From: Methanobacteriota archaeon
GTDB lineage: Archaea > Thermoplasmatota > Poseidoniia > Poseidoniales > Poseidoniaceae
Direction: 5' to 3'
DNA: 64,000 bases
Assembly: GCA_002689565.1 (NCBI GenBank)
Contig: NZGQ01000100.1
Coordinates: 47,857-111,856, forward strand
Below, one piece after another: positions 14,922 through 22,810 of the stretch (position 1 is its first letter; every line of letters begins with the position of its first letter). The notes beneath the pieces were generated by a model. It worked only from the letters and a program-made list of their open reading frames with translations, had not been told where the DNA came from and did not search any database. The position numbers and the translations under genes are program-made.

Positions 14922-15311
14922 ATGGCAAAAGAAACCGTAGATACACCAGTAGGACAAGCAACAGTTGACTTGGAAAAGTATACTGAGTTAGTTCTCAAGG
15001 TGGACGAAGCACAAGATAAAATTAGGGAGATGGAAAAACTCTCGAAAGAATTACAAGTCGTAACAGCGGCCGCAAAACCAAAACCAAAAGGTTTCTGGTC
15101 ACTGTTTCGAGATGAAAATGATATCAATGAGAAATCAATTATTGGATTCGCATCATTTCTTATGATGGTCGCATTCGGTATTTTCGATCTGATTACCGCA
15201 ATGGACGGCACACCACTAGAGATATCTGATACAATCTATACATCATTTGTTGTTGTAACGTTAGGTTCATTTGGTATTGCAGAAGCAGGAAAAGCGTTCT
15301 CAGGCAAATAA
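14922..15311 (+). CDS. Membrane protein with coiled coil, candidate holin-like
   Basis: A 129-residue protein: coiled coil at about residues 18-45, a basic linker (KPKPKGFWSLF), then two transmembrane segments at about 70-86 (SIIGFASFLMMVAFGIF) and 105-122, ending with a lysine. Size and two-span topology fit a holin or antiholin, but the family is not recognised. The M15 peptidase is 4.5 kb upstream, so genetic linkage is loose. AAGGAGAAAAGAT gives a strong ribosome binding site. Confidence 0.6.
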   Translation: MAKETVDTPVGQATVDLEKYTELVLKVDEAQDKIREMEKLSKELQVVTAAAKPKPKGFWSLFRDENDINEKSIIGFASFLMMVAFGIFDLITAMDGTPLEISDTIYTSFVVVTLGSFGIAEAGKAFSGK

Positions 15312-16160
15312 ATGGAAACAGTCGATGTAACATGGCGTGGTACATGGGGCGTAGGTGATTTTATGATGGCGTTAAACGCCTGTCACCTACATGCCTATAG
15401 ACTCAATGTAAAAGTGAATCTAGAGATGCACTGGGAACATGGGCCCGATCATTTACATCACTTCGAAGAAGAAGAGACTATCATAGAAAGAATGGAGTTC
15501 ATCCATAAGTTCTACCATCAACACAAACGAGTCACAGTAACCCACCAATTCAATCAGCTATCTGGTAGGTATTACTATAACGACTGGGACAAACGTCACC
15601 AAAGACATAAGAACCGATTCACCTTCAGTGATAACTGTTATAGTGACATAGAAGGCGGAACAACACCTGACAACGAATGGAGTTTCTTTGGAGACTGTCT
15701 AGATCATCCAATGTACAATCCAAAGAAGGTTGTTATATGGAGACCACTGTTTAACGCAGAAGAACCAAGAACTTGGAAAAGGCTCTTGACAAATGATGTT
15801 TGGGATGGTATAATTGCTAAACTCCGCCGAGCGGGATTACATGTATGTGAACTGACCTACAGAACACCTATCAGTGAAGCGATGTTTCATATAGCAACAT
15901 GTAGACAAGTCGTCTGTTACGATGGTATGTGGCATTATATAGGCAAAAACTTATGTAAACCTATGATAGTGGTAAGTGAGGAAGGAATAACAACCTACCA
16001 TACACCAGATGCTGTAAAGATATCTCACAATCCAGATAAGGTCAATAGTGTTAAACAACTATTCACTACGTTACAAGACATAATAGGTAAGTCCAAACAG
16101 AAAGCAGTAAGACAAAGAACAAGGTACAAAGCGTACTTAGATGACGAGTATGAAGAATAA
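15312..16160 (+). CDS. GT-B/GT9-like glycosyltransferase or related protein
   Basis: A 282-residue protein whose start, WRGTWGVGDFMMALNACHLH, resembles the GDxxxALxA nucleotide-sugar loop of heptosyltransferase-like enzymes. The C-terminal part (MFHIATCRQVVCYDGMWHYI then GKNLCKPMIVVSEEG) resembles the DTGxMHxAxALxKPxVxLFG signature. The middle is histidine- and aromatic-rich and has no GT9 counterpart. The overall identity is inferred from two motifs only. ATG follows the upstream stop directly; a promoter-like sequence lies inside at 15786. Confidence 0.5.
   Translation: METVDVTWRGTWGVGDFMMALNACHLHAYRLNVKVNLEMHWEHGPDHLHHFEEEETIIERMEFIHKFYHQHKRVTVTHQFNQLSGRYYYNDWDKRHQRHKNRFTFSDNCYSDIEGGTTPDNEWSFFGDCLDHPMYNPKKVVIWRPLFNAEEPRTWKRLLTNDVWDGIIAKLRRAGLHVCELTYRTPISEAMFHIATCRQVVCYDGMWHYIGKNLCKPMIVVSEEGITTYHTPDAVKISHNPDKVNSVKQLFTTLQDIIGKSKQKAVRQRTRYKAYLDDEYEE
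15786..15814 (+). promoter_or_regulatory. Consensus sigma70 promoter-like sequence inside a coding region
   Basis: TTGACA, exactly 17 bases, TATAAT, inside the gene at 15312 on the coding strand, 346 bases before the methyltransferase gene. Matches both boxes perfectly but lacks the AACGC extension of the early promoters. Could be a real internal promoter or coincidence. Confidence 0.4.
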
Positions 16161-16795
16161 TGTCTTACATGCGATACAAACATAAACAAGCCTCTGGTAT
16201 AATCAACCAACATTATATGGGGTTGATGGAGATGTTGCTCTATGTTTATAATACGTATAAAAAAGGAAACGAAAGAAAAGAAAGTTATCAACTCTGGCAG
16301 ATGTTAGAGATAGGTTCTTATATGGGAGAATCTACTCAGATCTTCGCATCTAGTGGACTGTTCCGTGGCGGAATTCTTTGTCTAGATAAATGGGAGGGAG
16401 ATCCTGTCTGGGAGAAGGGAGATACAAGAGCTACTATTCATGACTGGGAAGAGGATCATATTGATTGGTCTATAGTGAAGAATGAGTTCAGTCGTAATAC
16501 AAGATTCTTTGACACTTCCGAACTCTTACCTATAAGAGGTAGTTCTCATGGCGACTTCATGTCGTTCAATCGAGATCTTAGATTCAATTTTATATACATC
16601 GATGGTGATCATAGTTACGATTCAGTCGTAAAAGATATAAACAAGTCCTTGACATTATTGAAAGAAGATGGTATAATAGCAGGGCACGACTATGATACTG
16701 AAGCATGGCCCGATGTGGTCAAGGCGATAGATGAGACAATTGGTAAACCAGACAAAGTGTTTATGGATTCTAGTTGGATTAAGAAGATATCGTAA
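16160..16795 (+). CDS. Class I SAM-dependent methyltransferase (Methyltransf_24-like)
   Basis: A 211-residue enzyme. The SAM-binding glycine loop is MLEIGSYMGESTQIF; the acidic strand 2 is ILCLDKW; FNFIYIDGDHSYDSVVKDIN with later LLKEDGIIAGHDYD is the TylF/CmcI-type core with metal-binding aspartates. Such enzymes O-methylate sugars or small molecules, consistent with the glycan island. An internal promoter-like element at 16649 precedes the radical SAM gene. Confidence 0.82.
   Translation: MSYMRYKHKQASGIINQHYMGLMEMLLYVYNTYKKGNERKESYQLWQMLEIGSYMGESTQIFASSGLFRGGILCLDKWEGDPVWEKGDTRATIHDWEEDHIDWSIVKNEFSRNTRFFDTSELLPIRGSSHGDFMSFNRDLRFNFIYIDGDHSYDSVVKDINKSLTLLKEDGIIAGHDYDTEAWPDVVKAIDETIGKPDKVFMDSSWIKKIS
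16649..16677 (+). promoter_or_regulatory. Consensus sigma70 promoter-like sequence inside a coding region
   Basis: TTGACA, 17 bases, TATAAT, inside the methyltransferase gene, 152 bases before the GTG of the radical SAM gene. Same geometry as the element at 15786. Confidence 0.4.
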
Positions 16796-16828
16796 GTATA
16801 CATAATGTCACCATAATGGAGAAAACAC

Positions 16829-17827
16829 GTGAAGATAGACGCTATACAAATAGAACCCGAATTAAAGATAGATAGAGCGGTCATCGAAATCAACGGTGGT
16901 TGTAACTACTCTTGTACTATGTGTCCACAGGACATGCGTACTGGGGGACGTGACAAAAGATTCTTACGTAAAATGAATCTACTCGAATTTGAAGACAATG
17001 TAAGAGATTGTGCAAAACATGGATTACGTGTTGTCAACCTAGAAGGTTCTGGTGAACCTACACTCAATAGAAACCTACCCGAATATATTAAGATCGTTAA
17101 GAAGTATGGAGCCAAGTGTTTCATGTTCTCTAACGGTTTTCGTATGCACGGTAAGTTTATGCAAGATTGTGTAGACGCTGGATTAGACTTCTATAGGTTT
17201 TCTTTTATTGGATACAACAAAGAGAAGTACAACGAATGGATGTACAACACTCAAGGTGGTAACTTCGACCTGATCTGTAATAACATACGAGAGATGCGAG
17301 AGTATGTCGAGAAGACTGGATCGGATTGTACGGTTGCAACCTATCACTTAATTACGGATAATGATAACTTAGACCACGAGTTAGATGCGTATGTCAATCT
17401 GGTTGATGACCTTGGAGTCAAGACTGAGATCTGGAAAATGCATAACTGGTCTGGTGTCTATGATCCAAAACAGAATACACGTAAGGGAGAAGTTAAGACA
17501 TGTGGGAGACCATTCTCACCTGACGTTGTAATTCGTGCTGGTGGACTTGATGGTAAGTCTGGTGCAGTTGCACCTTGTTGTCAAGTACTTGGACAGGACG
17601 AGAATGCGGTACTAGGTCATACATCTGAAAACACTATTGAAGAGATCTGGTTCGGAGATGAGTACAGTAAACTAAGAGAGGATCATACAAACAAGACATA
17701 TCCAGATTATTGTAAGACTTGTGATTTCTTGTTAGACGATCCTGAAGTATTGGTGTACACAAATCATGAAAGAGATCTAATGAAGATGCATGGAACGGAG
17801 TTCGACTTAAATGACTACAGGGAGTAG
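16829..17827 (+). CDS. Radical SAM protein with SPASM-type C-terminus
   Basis: A 332-residue iron-sulfur enzyme. The radical SAM cluster motif is C25-x3-C29-x2-C32 in INGGCNYSCTMCP. GSGEPTLN is the SAM-contact GGE-like motif. Further cysteines (KTCGRPF, VAPCCQV, YCKTCDF) form a SPASM/twitch-like auxiliary cluster region. Family members modify peptides, sugars or nucleotides by radical chemistry. It starts at GTG. Within the island a sugar or peptide-glycan modification is plausible; the substrate cannot be inferred. Confidence 0.88.
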   Translation: MKIDAIQIEPELKIDRAVIEINGGCNYSCTMCPQDMRTGGRDKRFLRKMNLLEFEDNVRDCAKHGLRVVNLEGSGEPTLNRNLPEYIKIVKKYGAKCFMFSNGFRMHGKFMQDCVDAGLDFYRFSFIGYNKEKYNEWMYNTQGGNFDLICNNIREMREYVEKTGSDCTVATYHLITDNDNLDHELDAYVNLVDDLGVKTEIWKMHNWSGVYDPKQNTRKGEVKTCGRPFSPDVVIRAGGLDGKSGAVAPCCQVLGQDENAVLGHTSENTIEEIWFGDEYSKLREDHTNKTYPDYCKTCDFLLDDPEVLVYTNHERDLMKMHGTEFDLNDYRE

Positions 17828-17829
17828 AT

Positions 17830-17982
17830 ATGTTATTCGTAGATTATCATCTAGAGGTAAACCAAGGGCGCATATTGTTCGATAAAGAACTGACTGCGGA
17901 AAAATTAGATTTAAGAGAAGGCGATGAGTACATCGTCACAGTAACCGAAGATGGACAGGTAGTGCTTGTCAAAATGCCATGA
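17830..17982 (+). CDS. Small hypothetical protein, 50 residues
   Basis: ATG two bases after the radical SAM stop. The product MLFVDYHLEVNQGRILFDKE then LDLREGDEYIVTVTEDGQ looks like a small beta-barrel, resembling AbrB/SpoVT or SH3-like peptides. It overlaps the next glycosyltransferase start by ATGA. A small partner for the radical SAM enzyme is possible but unproved. Confidence 0.6.
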   Translation: MLFVDYHLEVNQGRILFDKELTAEKLDLREGDEYIVTVTEDGQVVLVKMP

Positions 17983-18770
17983 AAACTTTAGTATATCAAG
18001 TATCGGTGGGTAAACCATCTGCGTTGTATAAACACTGTATCAAGTCTGTACATAACTATTGTGAGAAACATGGTTTCGATCATTTTGTTCAGACGACACC
18101 TAAGATGTTTATAAAACCAGATCCATTCTTTACAAATCGTAGTGAAGATTCATACATGAAGTATGGAGGTTATCTTCCTATCTACGAGAAAGAGAATGCG
18201 TTCGATATGATGGATGGTTATGACCGTCTATTGATTGTTGATGCGGACATTTATATTAGACCAGATGCACCAAACATACTTGAAGAACTAGATTGTAATT
18301 GTGCATTTGCGGCTGTTAGTGAAAGGGAGATGTCTCTTCAATCTTGGTATAAAAACAAGATTATTAATTACAGTCGTATGCAGTATACACAACTGCACAA
18401 CAACCAAACAGACTTCAAGCCAAATGATCTGGGGTTTGAGTTCTTCAACATGGGAATGATGTTGATCAACGTAGAGAGGTTTAAACCATATCTCAAAGGA
18501 CAGACTGGTAAACAGTTTATTCAACGATCCGAGTTTAAAGAGTTTGTTGATGGTATGGGTTCATGGAAGTGGTCTACTGATCAGACTCTACTAAATTTCT
18601 TTTTAAAGAAATACAGGATACCAACAAGACATCTTGGTTGGCAATGGAACGGACTCTTTACCGCAAATGACAAGATAGAAGAATGTCATTTTGTACACTT
18701 CTTTCTCAAAGACAAACTACCAAATAAGGGTGAGGATGTTGATGAGTTAATGAAATTAATTAACGCTTGA
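17979..18770 (+). CDS. Glycosyltransferase, GT-A fold
   Basis: A 263-residue enzyme with DxD Asp88-Ala-Asp90 in LLIVDADIYIRPDAPNI. FFNMGMMLINVERFKPYL is the acceptor-side block and STDQTLLNFFLKK the acidic block, followed by QWNGLF and CHFVHFFLKDKLP near the end. The order and spacing mirror the GT8-like enzymes at 4408 and 10526. The tRNA promoter overlaps its last codons, and its stop overlaps the -35 box. Confidence 0.8.
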   Translation: MKTLVYQVSVGKPSALYKHCIKSVHNYCEKHGFDHFVQTTPKMFIKPDPFFTNRSEDSYMKYGGYLPIYEKENAFDMMDGYDRLLIVDADIYIRPDAPNILEELDCNCAFAAVSEREMSLQSWYKNKIINYSRMQYTQLHNNQTDFKPNDLGFEFFNMGMMLINVERFKPYLKGQTGKQFIQRSEFKEFVDGMGSWKWSTDQTLLNFFLKKYRIPTRHLGWQWNGLFTANDKIEECHFVHFFLKDKLPNKGEDVDELMKLINA

Positions 18771-18795
18771 CAAAGAGGATACAATTGTGTATAAT
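18767..18795 (+). promoter_or_regulatory. Strong sigma70-type promoter for the tRNA
   Basis: TTGACA, 17 bases, TATAAT with the conserved TAACGC extension. The tRNA begins 10 bases after the -10 box, so transcription starts only a few bases before the mature 5' end. Confidence 0.85.
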
Positions 18796-18805
18796 AGTCT
18801 TACTC

Positions 18806-18880
18806 GCCTCCGTAGTTTAACGGATAAAACAGTCGGCTACGAACCGACAACTAGAGGTTCGATTCCTTTCGGGGGCGCCA
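18806..18880 (+). tRNA. tRNA-Arg (ACG)
   Basis: A complete cloverleaf of 75 bases. Acceptor GCCTCCG pairs with CGGGGGC (one G-T pair), anticodon stem GTCGG/CCGAC holds the loop CTACGAA with anticodon ACG, and the T loop is TTCGATT. Discriminator G and a genome-encoded CCA end the gene. It reads CGT and, after deamination of A34 to inosine by a TadA-type enzyme, CGC and CGA. CGT is the commonest CGN codon in nearby genes. It has its own promoter at 18767. Confidence 0.95.
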
Positions 18881-18883
18881 ATC

Positions 18884-19291
18884 ATGAAGGTTAAGATTGG
18901 TAGATATCCAAATTGGAGATGGTATCACACATATCTTTACCGCTGGTTTGGATATGCACCTAGCCAGAAAAAGAAGATCCACATTGATTCGTGGGACACT
19001 TGGAGTATGGACTATACGTTAGCACAGATAGTTCTACCGATGTTGTTACAACTCGCCAAGGAGAAACACGGATCACCCATAACCGATTTAGATGATGTAC
19101 CTTTTGAGTTACAGGGTGATCACGAAGATGATATACACGATCGATGGGACTGGATCATGGCAGAAATGATATATGCATTTGATGCCAAGGTTAATGATAT
19201 CGATGAGTGGCAGTTTAGTGATGAGAAACAAAGACGTATCGAGAATGGATTCCGATTATTTGGAAAATATTATACTGGACTTTGGGACTGA
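18884..19291 (+). CDS. Conserved T4-like phage hypothetical protein, 135 residues
   Basis: Starts four bases after the tRNA CCA with ATG. It reads MKVKIGRYPNWRWYHTYLYR, then HIDSWDTWSMDYTLAQIVLP, DRWDWIMAEMIYAF and NGFRLFGKYYTGLWD. I know this pattern as a protein conserved across many tailed phages, often annotated only as hypothetical. It is tryptophan/tyrosine-rich and has conserved DTWSMDxTLA and HDRWDW blocks. Function unknown. Confidence 0.75.
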   Translation: MKVKIGRYPNWRWYHTYLYRWFGYAPSQKKKIHIDSWDTWSMDYTLAQIVLPMLLQLAKEKHGSPITDLDDVPFELQGDHEDDIHDRWDWIMAEMIYAFDAKVNDIDEWQFSDEKQRRIENGFRLFGKYYTGLWD

Positions 19292-19298
19292 AGTGTGG

Positions 19299-19304
19299 TA
19301 TAAT
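19299..19304 (+). promoter_or_regulatory. Possible extended -10 promoter
   Basis: TGTGGTATAATGGG just after the previous stop: an extended -10 (TG-N-TATAAT) with a weak TGGACT -35 seventeen bases upstream. Shares TGTGGTATAAT with the element at 31889. Serves the gene at 19316. Confidence 0.45.
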
Positions 19305-19315
19305 GGGATTATATT

Positions 19316-19909
19316 ATGAACGGTTTTAGAAAGTTACAAGCAAGACTTAAAGAAGAAGGTTGGTACGTAGGGTGGAATCACTACTGTTGCCAATCATGTG
19401 CGTGGATGGATGTACCTGATTACTTTGATCCGCAGTATGACAAAGATGGATACCTGATCCGTGAAGACAAAGACGGTAATGAGATCGAATACAAAGACGT
19501 TGATCTCGCCAAGGTACTGTTCAATCATTCACAAGATTGTGAGTATGATGTACACGAAGAGTTTATGCAGTCTGGGTTACTTGAAGAAGGAGAAGATGAT
19601 TTCTTCGAAGAGTTAGAAGAAGCTCAGTGGGCAGAAGAAGACGGTGAAGAAGGTGTCATGTTAGAAGTCGCCAAGAAGTATGGCGTAGAATCTGTTCTGG
19701 AGAATCAACCTGAAGGATTATTAAGGGACGGTTCTTGGGTTTGTTATCCACCAGAGATGCAACAAGAATCGACTTTCTGTTTTAACGGTGACAAAGAAGG
19801 CGTAAAGAATTTAAAGGCGATCATCCCCATCATTGAAGAATGTGGATGTTCGATACATTGGAACGGTAAGGGTGATATGCGCCCTTCCATAAGTTGGGAG
19901 TTAGAATGA
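19316..19909 (+). CDS. Acidic conserved hypothetical protein, 197 residues
   Basis: Starts MNGFRKLQARLKEEGWYVGW and then NHYCCQSCAW, a CC-x-x-C cluster, followed by ...LFNHSQDCEYD; together these could bind metal. A long acidic middle (EEGEDDFFEELEEAQWAEED) separates this from a C-terminal alpha/beta part (IIPIIEECGCSIHWNGKGDM). The pattern resembles DUF6891-type proteins of bacteria, but I am not certain. It overlaps the co-chaperonin gene by 4 bases. Confidence 0.6.
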   Translation: MNGFRKLQARLKEEGWYVGWNHYCCQSCAWMDVPDYFDPQYDKDGYLIREDKDGNEIEYKDVDLAKVLFNHSQDCEYDVHEEFMQSGLLEEGEDDFFEELEEAQWAEEDGEEGVMLEVAKKYGVESVLENQPEGLLRDGSWVCYPPEMQQESTFCFNGDKEGVKNLKAIIPIIEECGCSIHWNGKGDMRPSISWELE

Positions 19910-20181
19910 GGGTATTAGGAAACAATATTTTAGTGGCGGAAGCAAAGAAGGAAGAGCAGACTGCTGGTGGGATTATCTTACAGAATGATATTGCGACAGG
20001 TAATAAACCTGCTGTAGTGATTGCGACTAGTGGATCAGAAGATGTCATAATGGCAGGTTTAATGCCAGAACAGAAAGTATACTTAGACTGGACAAAGGCG
20101 TTCGCAGTTGAACTAGACGGTTTGAAATGTGCAGTAGTTGATGTTGAACACGTCAAGTTGATTGTTGGCGATGTTAGCTAG
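19906..20181 (+). CDS. GroES-like co-chaperonin (functional analogue of T4 gp31)
   Basis: A 91-residue protein with the GroES beta-barrel pattern: MRVLGNNILVAEAKKEEQTA, then GGIILQNDI (the mobile-loop region and GGI/L hydrophobic tip that contacts GroEL), and KVYLDWTKAFAVELDGLKCA with final VEHVKLIV. T4 gp31 replaces host GroES to fold capsid protein gp23; this protein likely does the same. ATG 19906 overlaps the upstream stop; the longer frame from 19894 adds four residues without a ribosome binding site. Confidence 0.8.
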   Translation: MRVLGNNILVAEAKKEEQTAGGIILQNDIATGNKPAVVIATSGSEDVIMAGLMPEQKVYLDWTKAFAVELDGLKCAVVDVEHVKLIVGDVS

Positions 20182-20878
20182 AGTCATATATGTAAAGGGA
20201 AACAAACCATCTGAGTCTTGTTTGAAAGATTGTGTTGCATCGTTAGAAAAGTACGAATGGAACTATGAGGTTGTCGGAGGTGTTACACGTGACACTCTAG
20301 ATCTTGATGAGTTTCCGTTTCCTTTATTGGAGGGAGGTAGACTCGAAGGTTTCTTTGCCCATCCTAACGCTGATGAGAGAAGGAAGTACGAAACTAAAAG
20401 ATCTTGTTTATATAACAATTTAAGACTCGCACAGGATGTCATCAAGAAGAACGAATCGATGATATTCTTAGAACATGATGTTCTTGCAACTGCACCTATG
20501 CCTAGTGACAAAGGTGTACGAGATTATTGTTTCCTAAACATGGATGGTGCATTCCGACCACCTAGTTGTCTTGCAAAACAACCTATGGCTGGTTGGTATA
20601 AAAAACACGGTCATAAGTTGGGAGTTCAGACATTCCCCGAAAGTTATCCATTGAAGTATTATAAAAAGTCTAGATACTTAGGATACAATTTAACGCCAGG
20701 CACAAGTGCATATATTTTGACAGTGAGTGGTGCAAATAAATTACTTACAGCAGCTGCTGAATTTGGATTAGAACAATCAGACTTTCTAATTAATCATGGG
20801 GTGTTAGAATTAGAATACATGAATCCAAGTCCAGTAAAATTTCAGAAAACTAACCCCAATTTAAGTCACAAATTATGA
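20171..20878 (+). CDS. GT25-like glycosyltransferase
   Basis: About 235 residues. MIFLEHDVLATA is the acidic nucleotide-sugar block (ExD), and PGTSAYILTVSGANKLL with FGLEQSDFLIN is the C-terminal acceptor/ catalytic region typical of LOS/LPS beta-galactosyltransferase-type (GT25) enzymes. The ATG at 20171 was chosen over an upstream TTG; it lies inside the co-chaperonin gene. First of three consecutive genes of this type. Confidence 0.7.
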   Translation: MLARVIYVKGNKPSESCLKDCVASLEKYEWNYEVVGGVTRDTLDLDEFPFPLLEGGRLEGFFAHPNADERRKYETKRSCLYNNLRLAQDVIKKNESMIFLEHDVLATAPMPSDKGVRDYCFLNMDGAFRPPSCLAKQPMAGWYKKHGHKLGVQTFPESYPLKYYKKSRYLGYNLTPGTSAYILTVSGANKLLTAAAEFGLEQSDFLINHGVLELEYMNPSPVKFQKTNPNLSHKL

Positions 20879-21465
20879 TTAAACCAGATATTACTCACGT
20901 GAAAGATATTCACGAATTTTATAAAACTTTAAAAGGCGCTCAAGAAGGAGAACATGGTCGAACCTATACAGGTCATCATGAAGCTCTTATCAAGTGTGCA
21001 AAAGAGTGTGATGTTATTAGGGAACTGGGGGTTTGTCAAGGAGGAACATTGGCCGCTTTGTTACTTACCAATCCTAAGAAACTTACAGGTATAGATGTTG
21101 CGCCTCGTTATATCGCACCTTATAAACATCACTTTGAAAAGTATGCGAAAGATAATAATATTGACTTCGAATTTCTTGAAATCTCTAGTCATGATAAAGA
21201 GAGTGTAGGTAAATGTGATATGCTTCATATCGATAGTTTACATACACCTAGTCATTTGATGGGTGAATTGAAACTCCATGCGAAACATGTTAAGAAGTAT
21301 ATTGTGTTTCATGATACTGCCAACGAAAAAGGTTCTCGTGGACTGTTCAAAACAATCGCAGAGTACATCACTGAACACGAACAACAGTGGGCAGTAGTTG
21401 ATCACTTTATACATAATGTTGGATACACAGTAATCAAACGAATCAATCGTGAAGAACCAAAATGA
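20875..21465 (+). CDS. Class I SAM-dependent methyltransferase (Methyltransf_24-like)
   Basis: A 196-residue enzyme. IRELGVCQGGTLAALLL is the SAM loop, LTGIDVAPRY the acidic strand, and CDMLHIDSLHTPSHLMGELK with KKYIVFHDTANEKG the metal/catalytic region, in the order seen in CmcI/TylF-type methyltransferases. It is a distant relative of the enzyme at 16160. Flanked by GT25-like genes with 4-base overlaps, so it probably methylates the same glycan. Confidence 0.8.
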   Translation: MIKPDITHVKDIHEFYKTLKGAQEGEHGRTYTGHHEALIKCAKECDVIRELGVCQGGTLAALLLTNPKKLTGIDVAPRYIAPYKHHFEKYAKDNNIDFEFLEISSHDKESVGKCDMLHIDSLHTPSHLMGELKLHAKHVKKYIVFHDTANEKGSRGLFKTIAEYITEHEQQWAVVDHFIHNVGYTVIKRINREEPK

Positions 21466-22175
21466 CAACAGCTTATATTATCAACGTAGAGGGTGAACAA
21501 CAAGATGCAGTCGCAAGACTGAGACAAAGTATTGTCGATACCAAGTCGCACGTCTCACCAAAGATTTTTAGGGCCTCTACGCCTGATACTATGGAACAAG
21601 ATCTCAAAGACATGGTCTGTTTTGATTGGAAAGATTGGAGATGGAATTGGCCCATGTCACCAGACGAAGAAGGACTAGATCTACAGACTGGTGTTTATAA
21701 AAAGATGTACCGTGCAGAAAACCAATTGAAAGTAATTGCTTGTGCGGTATCTCATATGAGAGTATGGGAAGAGATTGTTAAGGAAGATAAAGCGTCACTA
21801 GTATTGGAAAGTGACGCTTTATTCACACGTAAGTTTACTGGGATACGTGGAGGATTAGGTTGTGTTGGATTATGTGATCCACGTGGTGCAACAAGAAAGG
21901 CACAACTGTTTCATGAACTAGTATCCTATAGTGAAAATCTAAAGTTCACTCCAGTAATAAATGAAGAAGGAGAAGATCCAGTACCGCAAGGTATGGCTGG
22001 AAATTCTGCATATTGGATGGAACCTAAGATTGCACGAGAAGCGTTAGAAAAAATTAAAGAACTTGGTATGTGGCCCAATGATGCATTTCTCTGTAGGGAG
22101 AACTTCTTACATCTAAGAGTCGTATATCCATATTACACTAAAGTACAAGGAGTGGTTTCTTCCACAACACGATGA
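21462..22175 (+). CDS. GT25-like glycosyltransferase
   Basis: A 237-residue enzyme: MTTAYIINVEGEQQDAVARL opening, IACAVSHMRVWEEIVKEDKA (the CxxSH helix of GT25), SLVLESDALF as acidic block, GMAGNSAYWMEPKIAREALE and WPNDAFLC near the C-terminus. This is a complete set of GT25 landmarks. ATGA coupling to both neighbours places it within one transcript. Confidence 0.78.
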   Translation: MTTAYIINVEGEQQDAVARLRQSIVDTKSHVSPKIFRASTPDTMEQDLKDMVCFDWKDWRWNWPMSPDEEGLDLQTGVYKKMYRAENQLKVIACAVSHMRVWEEIVKEDKASLVLESDALFTRKFTGIRGGLGCVGLCDPRGATRKAQLFHELVSYSENLKFTPVINEEGEDPVPQGMAGNSAYWMEPKIAREALEKIKELGMWPNDAFLCRENFLHLRVVYPYYTKVQGVVSSTTR

Positions 22176-22810
22176 AGGCATACGTAATTACAATAATGGA
22201 TAATGAAGACTCTAAAATGGTTGCAGATCGTTGCATCCGTTATAGTTCTTGGTACAACATTAACATTAACCATTTTCCCGCCACAACACCTAAAGATGAT
22301 TTAGATTCTTTGTTTGAAAACGAGGGATTAAGTATGGATGGGTTGAATGAAGTTTATAGTCGTACACGTAATTGTGCGGCCGCCTTCTTCTCTCACTATT
22401 CTTTATGGAAGAAGTGTGTCGAGGACAATGAGACATATGCGATATTCGAACATGATGCGGTCTTGAATAATAAAGTACCAGACGTATATTTTGATTATGT
22501 TATGAATATTGGTCATCCGTCATATGGTAAATGGAATACGCCACCTACTCTGGGTGTTAACAAACTTACTAGTAAACGATACTTCCCTGGCGCACATGCG
22601 TACTTGGTAAAACCTGAAGGTGCGAAGAGACTAATCGAACAGGCAAAGATCTGTGCAAAACCTACAGACGTGTTTATGAACTTAGATGATATGCCTTGGT
22701 TACAGGAGTATTATCCTTGGCCTGCAACTGCAAAGGATGAGTTCAGTACTATACAGAAAGAAATTGGAACTCAAGCAAAACATAACAAGGTTGAGATTAT
22801 AAATGCTTAA
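22172..22810 (+). CDS. GT25-like glycosyltransferase
   Basis: A 212-residue enzyme with MKAYVITIMDNEDSKMVADR, the CAAAFFSHYSLWKKCVEDNE helix, YAIFEHDAVLNN acidic block, PGAHAYLVKPEGAKRLIEQA and TDVFMNLDD. The same landmark order as the 20171 and 21462 enzymes shows tandem duplication followed by strong divergence. The N-terminal residues predict a cytosolic enzyme. Overlaps the next gene by 8 bases. Confidence 0.78.
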   Translation: MKAYVITIMDNEDSKMVADRCIRYSSWYNININHFPATTPKDDLDSLFENEGLSMDGLNEVYSRTRNCAAAFFSHYSLWKKCVEDNETYAIFEHDAVLNNKVPDVYFDYVMNIGHPSYGKWNTPPTLGVNKLTSKRYFPGAHAYLVKPEGAKRLIEQAKICAKPTDVFMNLDDMPWLQEYYPWPATAKDEFSTIQKEIGTQAKHNKVEIINA

